Source of the DNA: Gemmatirosa kalamazoonensis
Lineage (GTDB): Bacteria; Gemmatimonadota; Gemmatimonadetes; Gemmatimonadales; Gemmatimonadaceae
Length of the DNA: 64,000 bases
Direction of reading: 5' to 3'
Assembly (NCBI RefSeq): GCF_000522985.1
Contig: NZ_CP007128.1
Location: 3,084,220 to 3,148,219, forward strand
Both the position numbers and the translations under genes were made by a program. The first letter of the stretch is position 1, and every line of letters starts with the position of its first letter. Positions 18,698 to 26,798 of this stretch are shown one piece after another. Under the pieces are notes generated by a model. The model made no database searches. It had not been told where the DNA came from and saw only the letters and a list, made by a program, of their open reading frames with translations.

Positions 18698-18746
18698 CGG
18701 ACGGACTGATTGGAGTCGGGGCGCGAGATCGTAGGCGAGTACCATT

Positions 18747-18828
18747 GGGGATCCGACGGCGATCGAAAAGGACATTGTGATAGGCTCGGAGCTCATCGCA
18801 GGATCGTTCCAATCGCCGTTGGATCCCC
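18747..18828. repeat. inverted repeat between uvrD and the M16 gene
   Basis: GGGGATCCGACGGCGATCG (18747-18765) is repeated in inverse orientation at 18810-18828 with two mismatches and a 44-base spacer. It lies within the 160-base gap upstream of the M16 start. It could be a pair of operator half-sites or a large stem; nothing in the neighbourhood decides which. Confidence 0.5.
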
Positions 18829-18857
18829 AGAACGTCCTCGCCTCGCGTCTGACCGCC

Positions 18858-20927
18858 TCATACGCCGAATCGCCCGCGCAGGATCGCCCGCAGATCGACC
18901 GTCGGCGTCGGTCCCGTCGGCGCCGGCGGAGCGGCCGGTTCGTTCTCCGGACCGACCACCACGCGCTGCATCGTCTCGCGCACGCCGCGATCGATGAACC
19001 GCGACAGCTGGTCGAGCGAGTAGTCGGCGGTGTAGCGCGACGGGTACGCGTGGAGCGGGTACGTGACGAGCAGCTCGTTCCGCGCGCGCGTCATCGCGAC
19101 GTACATCAGCCGCCGCTCCTCCTCCAGCTCCGCGGGATCCTCCGTCGCGCGGGCGAGCGGGAAGAAGCCGTCCGCCGCCCACAGCACGAACACGACGTCC
19201 CACTCCTTGCCTTTCGCGGAGTGGACGGTGCTCAGCACGAGCACGTCGTCCTCCGTCGCGCCGCCCTGGGCGAGGTCGCGCGTCGCCGCCGGCGGCTCCA
19301 GCGCGATCGACGACAGGAACGCGGCGCGGTCGGCGTGGCTCGCGGCGATCGTCTGCAGCTGCTCGAGATCGTTCAACCGCGGCTCGGCGTCGTCGTACCG
19401 CTCGCGCAGCAGGTCGTCGTACAGCCGGCGGATGTGGCCGATCTCCGCGCCGAGGTCGAGCGACGGCGCGGCCACGAGCGCGGCGAGCAGCGCGGCGAGC
19501 CGCGTGTGCGCCTCGCGCGCCTTCGGCGGCGGCGTGAAGCCGGCGAGCGACGTCGGGTCCCAGCCGCTCGCCGCGATGTGCTCGATCGCCGAGCGCGCCG
19601 TCACGTCGCCGATGCCGGGAAGCAGCAGCAGCACGCGGTACCAGCTCACCTCGTCCCGCGGGTTCTCCAGCAGCCGCAGGAACGCGAGCACGTCCTTCAC
19701 GTGCGCCGCCTCGAGGAACTTGATGCCGCCCCACTTCTCGAACGGGATGCCGCGCGCCGTGAGCTCGATCTCGAGGTCCGCCGTCATGTAGCCGGCGCGC
19801 ACGAGCACCGCGATCTCCGACAGCGCGGTGCCGGCCTCGTGCAGCTCCAGCACGCGGTCGGCCACGAAGCGCGTCTGCGCGCGCTCGTCCTGACACGCCA
19901 CGAGCCACGGCTTCTCGCCGCCGCCGCGCGCGGTCCACAGGCGCTTGGAGAAGCGCTCCGCGGCGCGCGCGATCACCTCGTTCGTCGTGTCGAGGATCGC
20001 CTGCGTCGAGCGGTAGTTCTGCTCCAGCGTGACGATCGTCGTTCCCTCGAAGTCGGTCGGGAAGTCGAGGATGTTGCGGAAGCTCGCCCCGCGGAACGAG
20101 TAGATGCTCTGCGCGTCGTCGCCGACCGCGGTCACGTTCTTGTGCGCGCGGCACATCCCGCGGAGGATGCGCGCCTGCAGCACGTTCGTGTCCTGATACT
20201 CGTCGACGAGGATGTGGTCGTAGAGCGCCGCGATCTTGTCGGCGAGCGTCGGCGCCTGCTCGAGGATCGCGGACCAGAACAGCAGCAGGTCGTCGTAGTC
20301 GACGAGGTTGCGCTGCGCCTTGCGCTCCGTGTAGTCGGCGAACACGCGCCCGATGTCGCCCAGCCGCTCGGCGAACTGCGGGTACTCCTCGGCGAGGATG
20401 CGCTCCACCGTGTACTCGGTGTTCACGTGCCGCGAGTAGATCGCGTGCAGCGTCTCCTTCTTCGGGAAGCGCTGCTTCTTCTCCGCCAATCCCAGCACGG
20501 CGCGCGAGAGCTGCATGAGATCCTCGGCGTCGCCCTGGTCCATGATCGTGAAGTCCGACGCGATGCCGGCCGCCGGACCGAAGCGGCGGAGCAGGCGGTG
20601 CGCGGTCGCGTGGAACGTCCCGCCGGCCACGCGGTGGCTTGCCGAGCCCACGAGCCGCTCGGCGCGCGCGAGCATCTCCTGCGCGGCGCGACGCGTGAAC
20701 GTGAGCAGGAGGATCCGCTCCGGCGCCGCGCCGCGCGCGATGAGGTGCGCCACGCGGTGCACCAGCGTGCGCGTCTTGCCCGTGCCCGCGCCGGCGATGA
20801 TGAGCAGCGGGCCCTCGCCGTGCTCCGCCGCCGCGCGCTGCTCCGGGTTCAGCGGCGCGCCGCCCTCGCCGGGCGGGCGCACCTCGCGGGGACGCGGGAC
20901 GTAGACGCGGGGCGGCGCCTTCGACAT
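18858..20927 (-). CDS. uvrD: UvrD/PcrA-type superfamily 1 DNA helicase
   Basis: A 3'-5' ATP-dependent helicase of 689 residues. Motif I is AGAGTGKTRTL (residues 45-55), motif Ia is LTFTRRAA, and motif II reads VDEYQDTN. Motif III is around VGDDAQSIYSFRGA and motif IV around LEQNYRST. Motif V is VHSAKGKEWDVVFV and motif VI is YVAMTRARNELLVTYP. The usual length is 650-750. The Pro/Arg-rich N terminus before the Q-motif-like LNPEQRAAAEH is about 25 residues. It starts 19 bases after lipB and probably shares its transcript. It works in nucleotide-excision or mismatch repair; pcrA-like and uvrD-like functions cannot be told apart here. Confidence 0.93.
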   Translation of the reverse strand: MSKAPPRVYVPRPREVRPPGEGGAPLNPEQRAAAEHGEGPLLIIAGAGTGKTRTLVHRVAHLIARGAAPERILLLTFTRRAAQEMLARAERLVGSASHRVAGGTFHATAHRLLRRFGPAAGIASDFTIMDQGDAEDLMQLSRAVLGLAEKKQRFPKKETLHAIYSRHVNTEYTVERILAEEYPQFAERLGDIGRVFADYTERKAQRNLVDYDDLLLFWSAILEQAPTLADKIAALYDHILVDEYQDTNVLQARILRGMCRAHKNVTAVGDDAQSIYSFRGASFRNILDFPTDFEGTTIVTLEQNYRSTQAILDTTNEVIARAAERFSKRLWTARGGGEKPWLVACQDERAQTRFVADRVLELHEAGTALSEIAVLVRAGYMTADLEIELTARGIPFEKWGGIKFLEAAHVKDVLAFLRLLENPRDEVSWYRVLLLLPGIGDVTARSAIEHIAASGWDPTSLAGFTPPPKAREAHTRLAALLAALVAAPSLDLGAEIGHIRRLYDDLLRERYDDAEPRLNDLEQLQTIAASHADRAAFLSSIALEPPAATRDLAQGGATEDDVLVLSTVHSAKGKEWDVVFVLWAADGFFPLARATEDPAELEEERRLMYVAMTRARNELLVTYPLHAYPSRYTADYSLDQLSRFIDRGVRETMQRVVVGPENEPAAPPAPTGPTPTVDLRAILRGRFGV

Positions 20928-20946
20928 GCGCTCGGCCGGCCGCGGG

Positions 20947-21822
20947 TCAGCGCGCGGCCGCGGTGCCTAACGACGCGGCGAGCGCGTCGACGCCCATCGG
21001 CTCGGGCTCGAGCGCGAACAGCGACGCGAATGCGCGCGAGGCCGCCTCGCCCACCTCGGCGAGCGACACGTCGCGTCCGAGCTCGCGCGCGACCGACGTC
21101 ATCTCGACGCCGTGGATGCCGCACGGCACGATGAGGTCGAAGTACGACAGCGACGTGGTGACATTCAGCGCGAAGCCGTGCCATGTCACCCAGTCGCGCG
21201 CGTGGACGCCGATGCTCGCGATCTTGCGCGCCGGGGTTCGGGACTCGGCACTCGGGACTCGGGACTCGGTTGCGGAGGACGAGTCCCGAGTCCTGAGTCC
21301 CGAGTCCCGACTCCCGACCCACACGCCGGTGTACTTCTCGACGCGCCCGCCCGCGATGCCGAACGTCGCCAGCGCGTCGATGAGTGCCTGCTCCACCTGC
21401 CGCAGGTACCAGTGAAGATCCTTCTTGTGCCGCTTGAGGTCCACGATCGGGTAGCCGACGAGCTGTCCCGGCCCGTGGAACGTGACGTCGCCGCCGCGCT
21501 CCACCTCGTGCACCTCCACGCCGCGCGCGCGGATCGCGTCGGCGCTGAGCGGGAGGCTCGTCGCCTTCGTGGACCGGCCCAACGTCACCACCGCCGGGTG
21601 CTCGACGAGGAGCAGCACGTCCTCGTCGAGCGATCCCGCGATCCGCGCGCGCGCGGCCGCGCGCTGCAGCTCCAGCGCCTCGCCGTAGCCCATCCGCCCG
21701 AGATCCACGACGAGCAGCTTTCGCTCGACGCTCTCCGCTCCACGCTCCACGCTCGCTTCCGCGTCCGCCGGAGCGAGCGTGGCGCGTGGAGCGGAGAGCG
21801 TCGAGGGCGTGGCTTCAGGCAT
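20947..21822 (-). CDS. lipB: lipoyl(octanoyl) transferase carrying two repeat-encoded insertions
   Basis: Transfers octanoyl from acyl carrier protein to lipoyl domains, the first step of de novo lipoylation. Family motifs are RGGDVTFHGPGQLVGYP, the catalytic lysine in ARKIASIGV (K200) and the catalytic cysteine in IVPCGIHG (C234). Usual length is 210-230 residues; this protein has 291. The excess is encoded by two palindromes. Residues about 6-33 (STLSAPRATLAP...ASVERGAESVER) come from element 21724-21805. Residues about 169-196 (SRDSGLRTRDSSSATESRVP and following) come from element 21236-21318, directly before the catalytic lysine. The frame stays open through both. The ATG overlaps the lpdA stop by eight bases. 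A start after the first insertion is conceivable, but no good start codon is evident. Confidence 0.92.
   Translation of the reverse strand: MPEATPSTLSAPRATLAPADAEASVERGAESVERKLLVVDLGRMGYGEALELQRAAARARIAGSLDEDVLLLVEHPAVVTLGRSTKATSLPLSADAIRARGVEVHEVERGGDVTFHGPGQLVGYPIVDLKRHKKDLHWYLRQVEQALIDALATFGIAGGRVEKYTGVWVGSRDSGLRTRDSSSATESRVPSAESRTPARKIASIGVHARDWVTWHGFALNVTTSLSYFDLIVPCGIHGVEMTSVARELGRDVSLAEVGEAASRAFASLFALEPEPMGVDALAASLGTAAAR
21236..21318. repeat. palindrome of GACTCGG 7-nt repeats inside lipB
   Basis: The left arm 21236-21268 (GGGACTCGG units) and right arm 21280-21318 (CGAGTCCCGA units) are inverted with a few mismatches and an indel. The element lies wholly inside the lipB coding frame and adds about 28 residues without a stop or frameshift. 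It is the only member of this family in the window. Confidence 0.85.
21724..21805. repeat. palindrome of GTGGAGC-family repeats at the 5' end of lipB
   Basis: Left arm 21724-21758 and right arm 21771-21805 are inverted copies matching at about 33 of 35 positions, with a 12-base loop. Translated as the N terminus of LipB (residues about 6-33). The lpdA stop is only ten bases away, so the element occupies exactly the junction between the two genes. Confidence 0.85.
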
Positions 21823-23218
21823 GGACCATCCGACCGAGCGAATCCATCACCGCCTCGGCGACCGCCTCGGACAGCGTCGGGTGCGCGTGCACGGTGAGCT
21901 CGACCTCCTCCACCGTGAACTCGTTCTCGCGCGCCACCGCGAGCTCGTGGATCATCTCCGTCGCGTGCGCGCCGACGATGTGCGCGCCGAGGATCTCGCC
22001 GTACTTCGCGTCGCGGATGATCTTCACGAACCCCTCGGTCTCGCCCGACGTGCGCGCGCGGCCGTTCGCCGAGAACGGGAACCGGCCGACCTTGTAGTCG
22101 AGCTTCTGCTCCTTGCACTGCTGCTCCGTCAGGCCGATCGACGCGACCTCGGGGTGGCAGTACGTGCAGTTCGGGATGTTGCCGTAGTTCACCGGGTGCG
22201 CGTGCTGACCGGCGAGCTGCTCGGCGAGCACGTGTCCCTCGCGCTCGCCCTTGTGCGCGAGCATCTGCCGGCCGGCGACGTCACCGATCGCGTAGACGCC
22301 CTTCACGTTCGTCTGGAAGTGGTCGTCGATCTTGATGAAGCCGCGCTCCGTGAGCTGGACGCCGATCTCCTTGATGCCGGCGCCCTCGATCACGGGCGCG
22401 CGCCCCGCGGCGACGAGCACCTTCTCGACCGTGAGGTCCTTCTTCGAGCCGCCCGCTTCCACGGTCATCGACACCGCGTCGGCGCCGACCTTCACGTTCG
22501 AGATCTTCGCGCCGGCGAGGACCTCGATCTTCCGCTTCTTGAACGCGCGCTCGACTTCCTTCGAGCTGTCCGCGTCCTCGAGCGGCAGGATGTTCGGCAG
22601 CGCCTCGATGAGCGTGACCTCGCTGCCGAACGCGTTGAAGACGTCGGCGAACTCGCAGCCCACCGCGCCGGCGCCGACGATCGCGATCGTCTTCGGCGCC
22701 TTCTCCAGGATGAGCGCCTCGTCCGACGAGATGACGGCCTTCTTGTCGAGCGAGAGGCCGATCTGCGGCAGCCCCTTCACGCGCGACCCGGTGGCGATGA
22801 CGATCGCCTTCTTCGCGTCGTGCTTCTCCGTCTTGCCGTCGGCGAGCTTCACCTCGAGCTGCTTCGGCGACGTGACGCGCCCCTCGCCGCGGATCCACGC
22901 GATCTTGTTCTTCTTGAACAGGAACTCGACGCCCTTCGAGTTCTGGGTGCTCACGGCGCGCGAGCGCTTCATGGCGACGGCGTAGTCGAACTTCACGCCC
23001 TCCACGGCGACGCCGAAGTCGCCGGCGTGGCGGACCTTGTTCGCCAGCGACGCGCTCTCGAGCAGCGCCTTCGCGGGGATGCACCCCCACAGCACGCAGG
23101 TCCCGCCGAGCCCCTCGCGCTCGACGACGGCGGTGGACAGACCGAGCTGCGCGCAGCGGATGGCGCAGACGTAACCGGCGGGGCCGCCGCCGAGGATGAT
23201 GACGTCGTACGAAGCCAT
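21815..23218 (-). CDS. lpdA: dihydrolipoyl dehydrogenase (E3)
   Basis: A flavoprotein of 467 residues. It reoxidises dihydrolipoamide on PdhC or GcvH with NAD+. The FAD motif GGGPAG is at residues 10-15. The redox-active disulfide is C41/C46 in GGTCVLWGCIPAK. The NAD-binding motif is IVGAGAVGCEFA. The FAD/dimer segment is VYAIGDVAGRQMLAHKG, and the C-terminal active-site histidine is in HAHPTLSEAVAEA. The start at 23218 matches the family (MASYDVIILGGGPAG). It heads the minus-strand unit lpdA-lipB-uvrD and so pairs E3 with a lipoylation enzyme. A 609-base intergenic region lies upstream. Confidence 0.96.
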   Translation of the reverse strand: MASYDVIILGGGPAGYVCAIRCAQLGLSTAVVEREGLGGTCVLWGCIPAKALLESASLANKVRHAGDFGVAVEGVKFDYAVAMKRSRAVSTQNSKGVEFLFKKNKIAWIRGEGRVTSPKQLEVKLADGKTEKHDAKKAIVIATGSRVKGLPQIGLSLDKKAVISSDEALILEKAPKTIAIVGAGAVGCEFADVFNAFGSEVTLIEALPNILPLEDADSSKEVERAFKKRKIEVLAGAKISNVKVGADAVSMTVEAGGSKKDLTVEKVLVAAGRAPVIEGAGIKEIGVQLTERGFIKIDDHFQTNVKGVYAIGDVAGRQMLAHKGEREGHVLAEQLAGQHAHPVNYGNIPNCTYCHPEVASIGLTEQQCKEQKLDYKVGRFPFSANGRARTSGETEGFVKIIRDAKYGEILGAHIVGAHATEMIHELAVARENEFTVEEVELTVHAHPTLSEAVAEAVMDSLGRMVHA

Positions 23219-23827
23219 GTCGGGATCGGGTGGAGGAGGGCCGACCCGCCCGGCCGGCGCCCGCAGGGGCCTCGCGGAGCGTGCGCCCCGGCGCGTCCGG
23301 GGGGGCGCGGCGCCGAAAGATACCGAGGGCGTCCACCCCGGCGTACCCCGGCCGTACCCCCGCCGTACCCCCGACGCTGCCCCGGCCGACCCGCCCGCCC
23401 CATCCCCCACTCGTCCCATCGCGGCGCTGCGTCGTTGCGCGGCCGCCGGGGGGGTGAATAAGCTGTGGCGCTTCGAAATGAGGGTGAGCCGTCAGCTGGC
23501 GGGACGACTCGTCACCCGATGGTGACGCGCCGTCGAGAGACCAGGTCTCTCGTCTGTGTCCGGCTGGCTGCCCACTCGAGCCGGTGCCGCTCGCCGTCGT
23601 CTCGCCATGCTCCCCGCGAGGACGGCGACTGGTGTTGCCGAACGTCGTTTTCCGCGCGCGCGTCGCCGTGGCGGCTCAGGGGAGTCGCCAGAAGATCAAC
23701 GGACGAGGCATCCGAGCGGAGTCAGGCCACGCCGTCCCTGGGACGGGCCCGCCAGGGTCCCCCAGCGGCGCGGACGCGTCCCGATAGGCGGGACGCGGGT
23801 CCGTTCCACTTCAACGAGGACTCACGA
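23219..23827. promoter_or_regulatory. 609-bp divergent intergenic region between lpdA and the second SusC gene
   Basis: No convincing gene lies here; the + frame of the SusC gene is open through its last 363 bases, but the translation has no family character. Three things can be seen. A G/C-rich block with pyrimidine runs lies near lpdA. A perfect 9-1-9 palindrome lies at 23534-23552. A perfect 8-bp hairpin (CGCGTCCC / GGGACGCG, 23775-23782 and 23790-23797) lies 30 bases before the GTG start, after which a GAGG motif serves as ribosome-binding site. A weak -35/-10 pair (TTGCGC at 23435, AATAAG at 23457) would give a leader of about 360 bases. Confidence 0.5.
23534..23552. promoter_or_regulatory. 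operator-like perfect palindrome upstream of the second SusC gene
   Basis: CGAGAGACCAGGTCTCTCG is a perfect inverted repeat of 9-bp arms around a single base. Such a compact dyad suits a dimeric transcription factor better than an RNA hairpin, as the loop would be one base. It lies 276 bases before the SusC start, consistent with regulation of the receptor operon or of lpdA. No regulator gene is adjacent. Confidence 0.45.
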
Positions 23828-26779
23828 GTGAGTCGCATTCGCTTCCTGCTCGTCACGCTGGCATGTCTGGCGCTGAGCGCGACGAGCGCGTCGGCGCAGG
23901 TGCGTCGGGTCACGGGCGTCATCACGGCCACTGGTTCCGGCGAGCCCCTCTCGGCGGCGAGCGTCCAGGTGGTCGGTACGACCACGGGTACGTACACGAA
24001 CGAGCAGGGCCGCTTCTCCATCTCGGTGCCGGCCGGCTCGCAGCAGCTTCGCGTCCGCCGCATCGGGTACCTCGCGAAGGTCGTCCCGGTGACGGCCAAC
24101 CAGACCGACGTCACGGTCACCCTCGACAAGGACGTCCTCCAGCTCGAGACGCAGGTCGTCACGGGCACGGCCACCTCGGTGGCCCGCGCGAACGCCGCGA
24201 ACGCGGTGTCGCAGGTGACCGCCGAGCAGCTCACCCGCGCGCCCGCGCAGACGCTGGACAACGCGCTGCAGGGCAAGATCGCCGGCGCCACCATCACCGT
24301 GAACTCTGGCGCGCCGGGCGGCGGCTCGCAGGTCCAGCTGCGCGGCGTCACGTCGATCAACGCGACGTCCAGCCCGCTCTACGTCGTCGACGGCGTCATC
24401 GTCAGCAACCAGTCGTTCGGCATCGGCCTGAACTCGATCACGAACGCGGGCGGCGGCATCTCGACGAGCCAGGATCAGCAGGTGAACCGCACGGCCGACC
24501 TCAACCCCGAGGACATCGAGTCCATCGAGGTGCTGAAGGGTCCGGCCGCCGGCGCCATCTACGGCTCCAAGGCCTCCAACGGCGTCATCGTCATTCGCAC
24601 GAAGCGCGGCGCGAACGGCCGCACGCAGTTCTCGGCCACGCAGCGCCTCGGCACGTACCAGCTGCAGGGGAACCGCAAGCTCGGTATCCGCTGCTTCTCG
24701 TCGCAGCAGGAGGCGGAGGACTGGTACGGCGGCGCGCTGCCGGCGCCGTACGATCCGACGTGCCACGACTTCGAGTCGGAGTTCTACAAGCCCGACGGGC
24801 CGTCGTACCAGACCGCGCTCTCGCTGCGCGGCGGCACGAACACCGGCACGAACTACTACGTGAGCGGCTTCGCGCAGCGCGACAACGCGATCCAGCGCGG
24901 CAGCTACTACAACAAGCAGTCGCTGCAGGGCAACCTGGGCCAGACGATCGGCAGCAAGCTCACGCTGCAGGCGAACAACAACTTCATCCACACGCTCACC
25001 GATCGCGGCGTCTCGGGCAACGACAACAGCCCGATCATCTCGCCAGGTGACATCTTCTCGACCACGCCGAGCTTCTTCGACCTGAAGTCGGGCGCGCGCA
25101 ACCCGTACATCGGCGAGGGGACGAACCCGTTCCAGACGGCGACGGTCACGAAGGAGCCGGAGGACGTCTACCGCTACATCGGCAACGTCTCGGCCACGTG
25201 GACCGCGTACACGTCGCAGCGCCAGACGTTCGACATCACGGCGTTGGGCGGCATCGATGCGTTCACCGACCACGGCAAGGTCAACTCGCCGTCCATCGCG
25301 TACTACGAGTCGGCGGACGGGCAGCCGGGCACGCTCGTCAACAGCGACGTCACGAGCCAGTACGCGAACCTGAACCTGAGCGGCGTCCATCGCCTCACGA
25401 TGTCGCCGTTCACGGCGACGACGTCGTTCGGTCTGCGCCGCGAGTTCCGGAACAGCGACCAGCTCTGGAACCAGGCGCGCACCGTGCCGGCCGGCGCGCA
25501 GAACATCCGCCTCGGCCTGAACCAGTCGAACACGGAGACGCGCTTCCAGGTGAAGGACCTCGCGTACTTCGCGCAGGAAGAGCTGCTCATGTTCAACGAG
25601 CGGCTGCTGCTCACGGGCGCCGTGAACGCGGAGCGCTCGAGCGTGAACGGCGACGACAAGAAGTTCTACGCGTACCCGAAGTTCGCCGCGTCGTACCGCG
25701 TGCCGTTCCTCCCGCCGCACACCGACGAGGTGAAGCTCCGCTTCGCCTTCGGCCGCGCGGGCAATCAGCCCGGCTTCGGCGCGAAGTACACGACGCTGCC
25801 CGTGTCGCCGTACAGCGGTCAGCTCGGTGGGCTCATCTCCTCGATCGCCGGCAACCCGGACATCAAGCCGGAGACGTCGAACGAGACCGAGGGCGGCATC
25901 GACGTCCAGCTGTTCTCCGGGCGCATGAGCGTGTCCGCGACGCTGTTCCGTGACAGGATCACGGACCTCATCCTGAACGCGGCCGTCGCCCCGTCCACGG
26001 GCTTCTCGAGCAAGACGATCAACGGCGGGGCGATGTTCAAGACCGGCACGGAGCTCGAGCTCCAGGCCACGCCGATCCAGACGAAGGCGCTCACGTGGAC
26101 GTCGCACACGACGTTCTCGAACTACAACAGCCGCGTCACGCGACTCGACGTGCCGTGCTCGAACGGCGGCAGCTTCTTCTCGGTGCGCTACGGCGCGTCG
26201 TGGATCTGCCAGGGCAACTCGATCACGAGCGTCCAGGTGAACCACGCCGGCTTCGACACGACGTTCAGCTCGACCGGTGCGTTCGTGAGCCGCGTGCGCA
26301 AGACGCAGCTGTTCGAGAGCGCGCCCGACTTCCAGATGGGCTTCCAGAACGACTTCACGGTCGGCCGCTTCCGGCTGGGCGGGCTGCTCGACTGGCGCAA
26401 GGGCGGCTACACGGTCAACCTGACCAACAACTACTGGGACGGCACGAACCTGCTCGCGGACACCGCGACGTCGCAGGCGCGCCTGGCGGCGTTCAGCACG
26501 GGCGCCGGCGTGTACCTCGAGAAGGCCACGTTCCTCAAGCTGCGCGAGATCAACCTCTCGTACGGCATCCCGACCAGCGTGGCGCGCCGCGTGTTCGGCT
26601 CCTCGGCGCAGGACGTCCGCCTCGAGTTCGCCGGGCGCAACCTGTACACGTGGGCGCCCTACACCGGCTACGACCCCGAGGTCTCGAACTTCGGCAACCA
26701 GAACATCGGCCGGTTCCAGGACGTCACGCCGTATCCGCCGAGCCGGAGCTTCTTCTTCGCGATCTCCGCGAACTTCTAA
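23828..26779 (+). CDS. SusC/RagA-family TonB-dependent outer-membrane receptor
   Basis: A 983-residue receptor. The GTG at 23828 is chosen because it opens a signal peptide (VSRIRFLLVTLACLALSATS, cleavage after about residue 23) with GAGG ten bases upstream. Domains in order: carboxypeptidase-regulatory-like beta-sandwich (about 26-105, VTGVITATGSGEPLSAASVQ), plug (about 115-245), then a barrel ending in FFFAISANF. Plug signatures are VQLRGVTSINA, LYVVDGVIV, and DIESIEVLKGPAAGAIYG with SNGVIVIRTKRG. It lacks the extra N-terminal anti-sigma-interacting (STN) domain. The SusD partner begins 20 bases downstream. The substrate is unknown. Confidence 0.95.
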   Translation: MSRIRFLLVTLACLALSATSASAQVRRVTGVITATGSGEPLSAASVQVVGTTTGTYTNEQGRFSISVPAGSQQLRVRRIGYLAKVVPVTANQTDVTVTLDKDVLQLETQVVTGTATSVARANAANAVSQVTAEQLTRAPAQTLDNALQGKIAGATITVNSGAPGGGSQVQLRGVTSINATSSPLYVVDGVIVSNQSFGIGLNSITNAGGGISTSQDQQVNRTADLNPEDIESIEVLKGPAAGAIYGSKASNGVIVIRTKRGANGRTQFSATQRLGTYQLQGNRKLGIRCFSSQQEAEDWYGGALPAPYDPTCHDFESEFYKPDGPSYQTALSLRGGTNTGTNYYVSGFAQRDNAIQRGSYYNKQSLQGNLGQTIGSKLTLQANNNFIHTLTDRGVSGNDNSPIISPGDIFSTTPSFFDLKSGARNPYIGEGTNPFQTATVTKEPEDVYRYIGNVSATWTAYTSQRQTFDITALGGIDAFTDHGKVNSPSIAYYESADGQPGTLVNSDVTSQYANLNLSGVHRLTMSPFTATTSFGLRREFRNSDQLWNQARTVPAGAQNIRLGLNQSNTETRFQVKDLAYFAQEELLMFNERLLLTGAVNAERSSVNGDDKKFYAYPKFAASYRVPFLPPHTDEVKLRFAFGRAGNQPGFGAKYTTLPVSPYSGQLGGLISSIAGNPDIKPETSNETEGGIDVQLFSGRMSVSATLFRDRITDLILNAAVAPSTGFSSKTINGGAMFKTGTELELQATPIQTKALTWTSHTTFSNYNSRVTRLDVPCSNGGSFFSVRYGASWICQGNSITSVQVNHAGFDTTFSSTGAFVSRVRKTQLFESAPDFQMGFQNDFTVGRFRLGGLLDWRKGGYTVNLTNNYWDGTNLLADTATSQARLAAFSTGAGVYLEKATFLKLREINLSYGIPTSVARRVFGSSAQDVRLEFAGRNLYTWAPYTGYDPEVSNFGNQNIGRFQDVTPYPPSRSFFFAISANF

Positions 26780-26798
26780 TCGCCCCTCTGCTGACCAC

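Noticed and set aside
23465-23827. In-frame upstream extension of the second SusC gene
   Set aside because: The 121 extra codons encode Arg/Ser/Pro-rich sequence ahead of a perfect signal peptide. GTG 23828 has a ribosome-binding site and matches the family.
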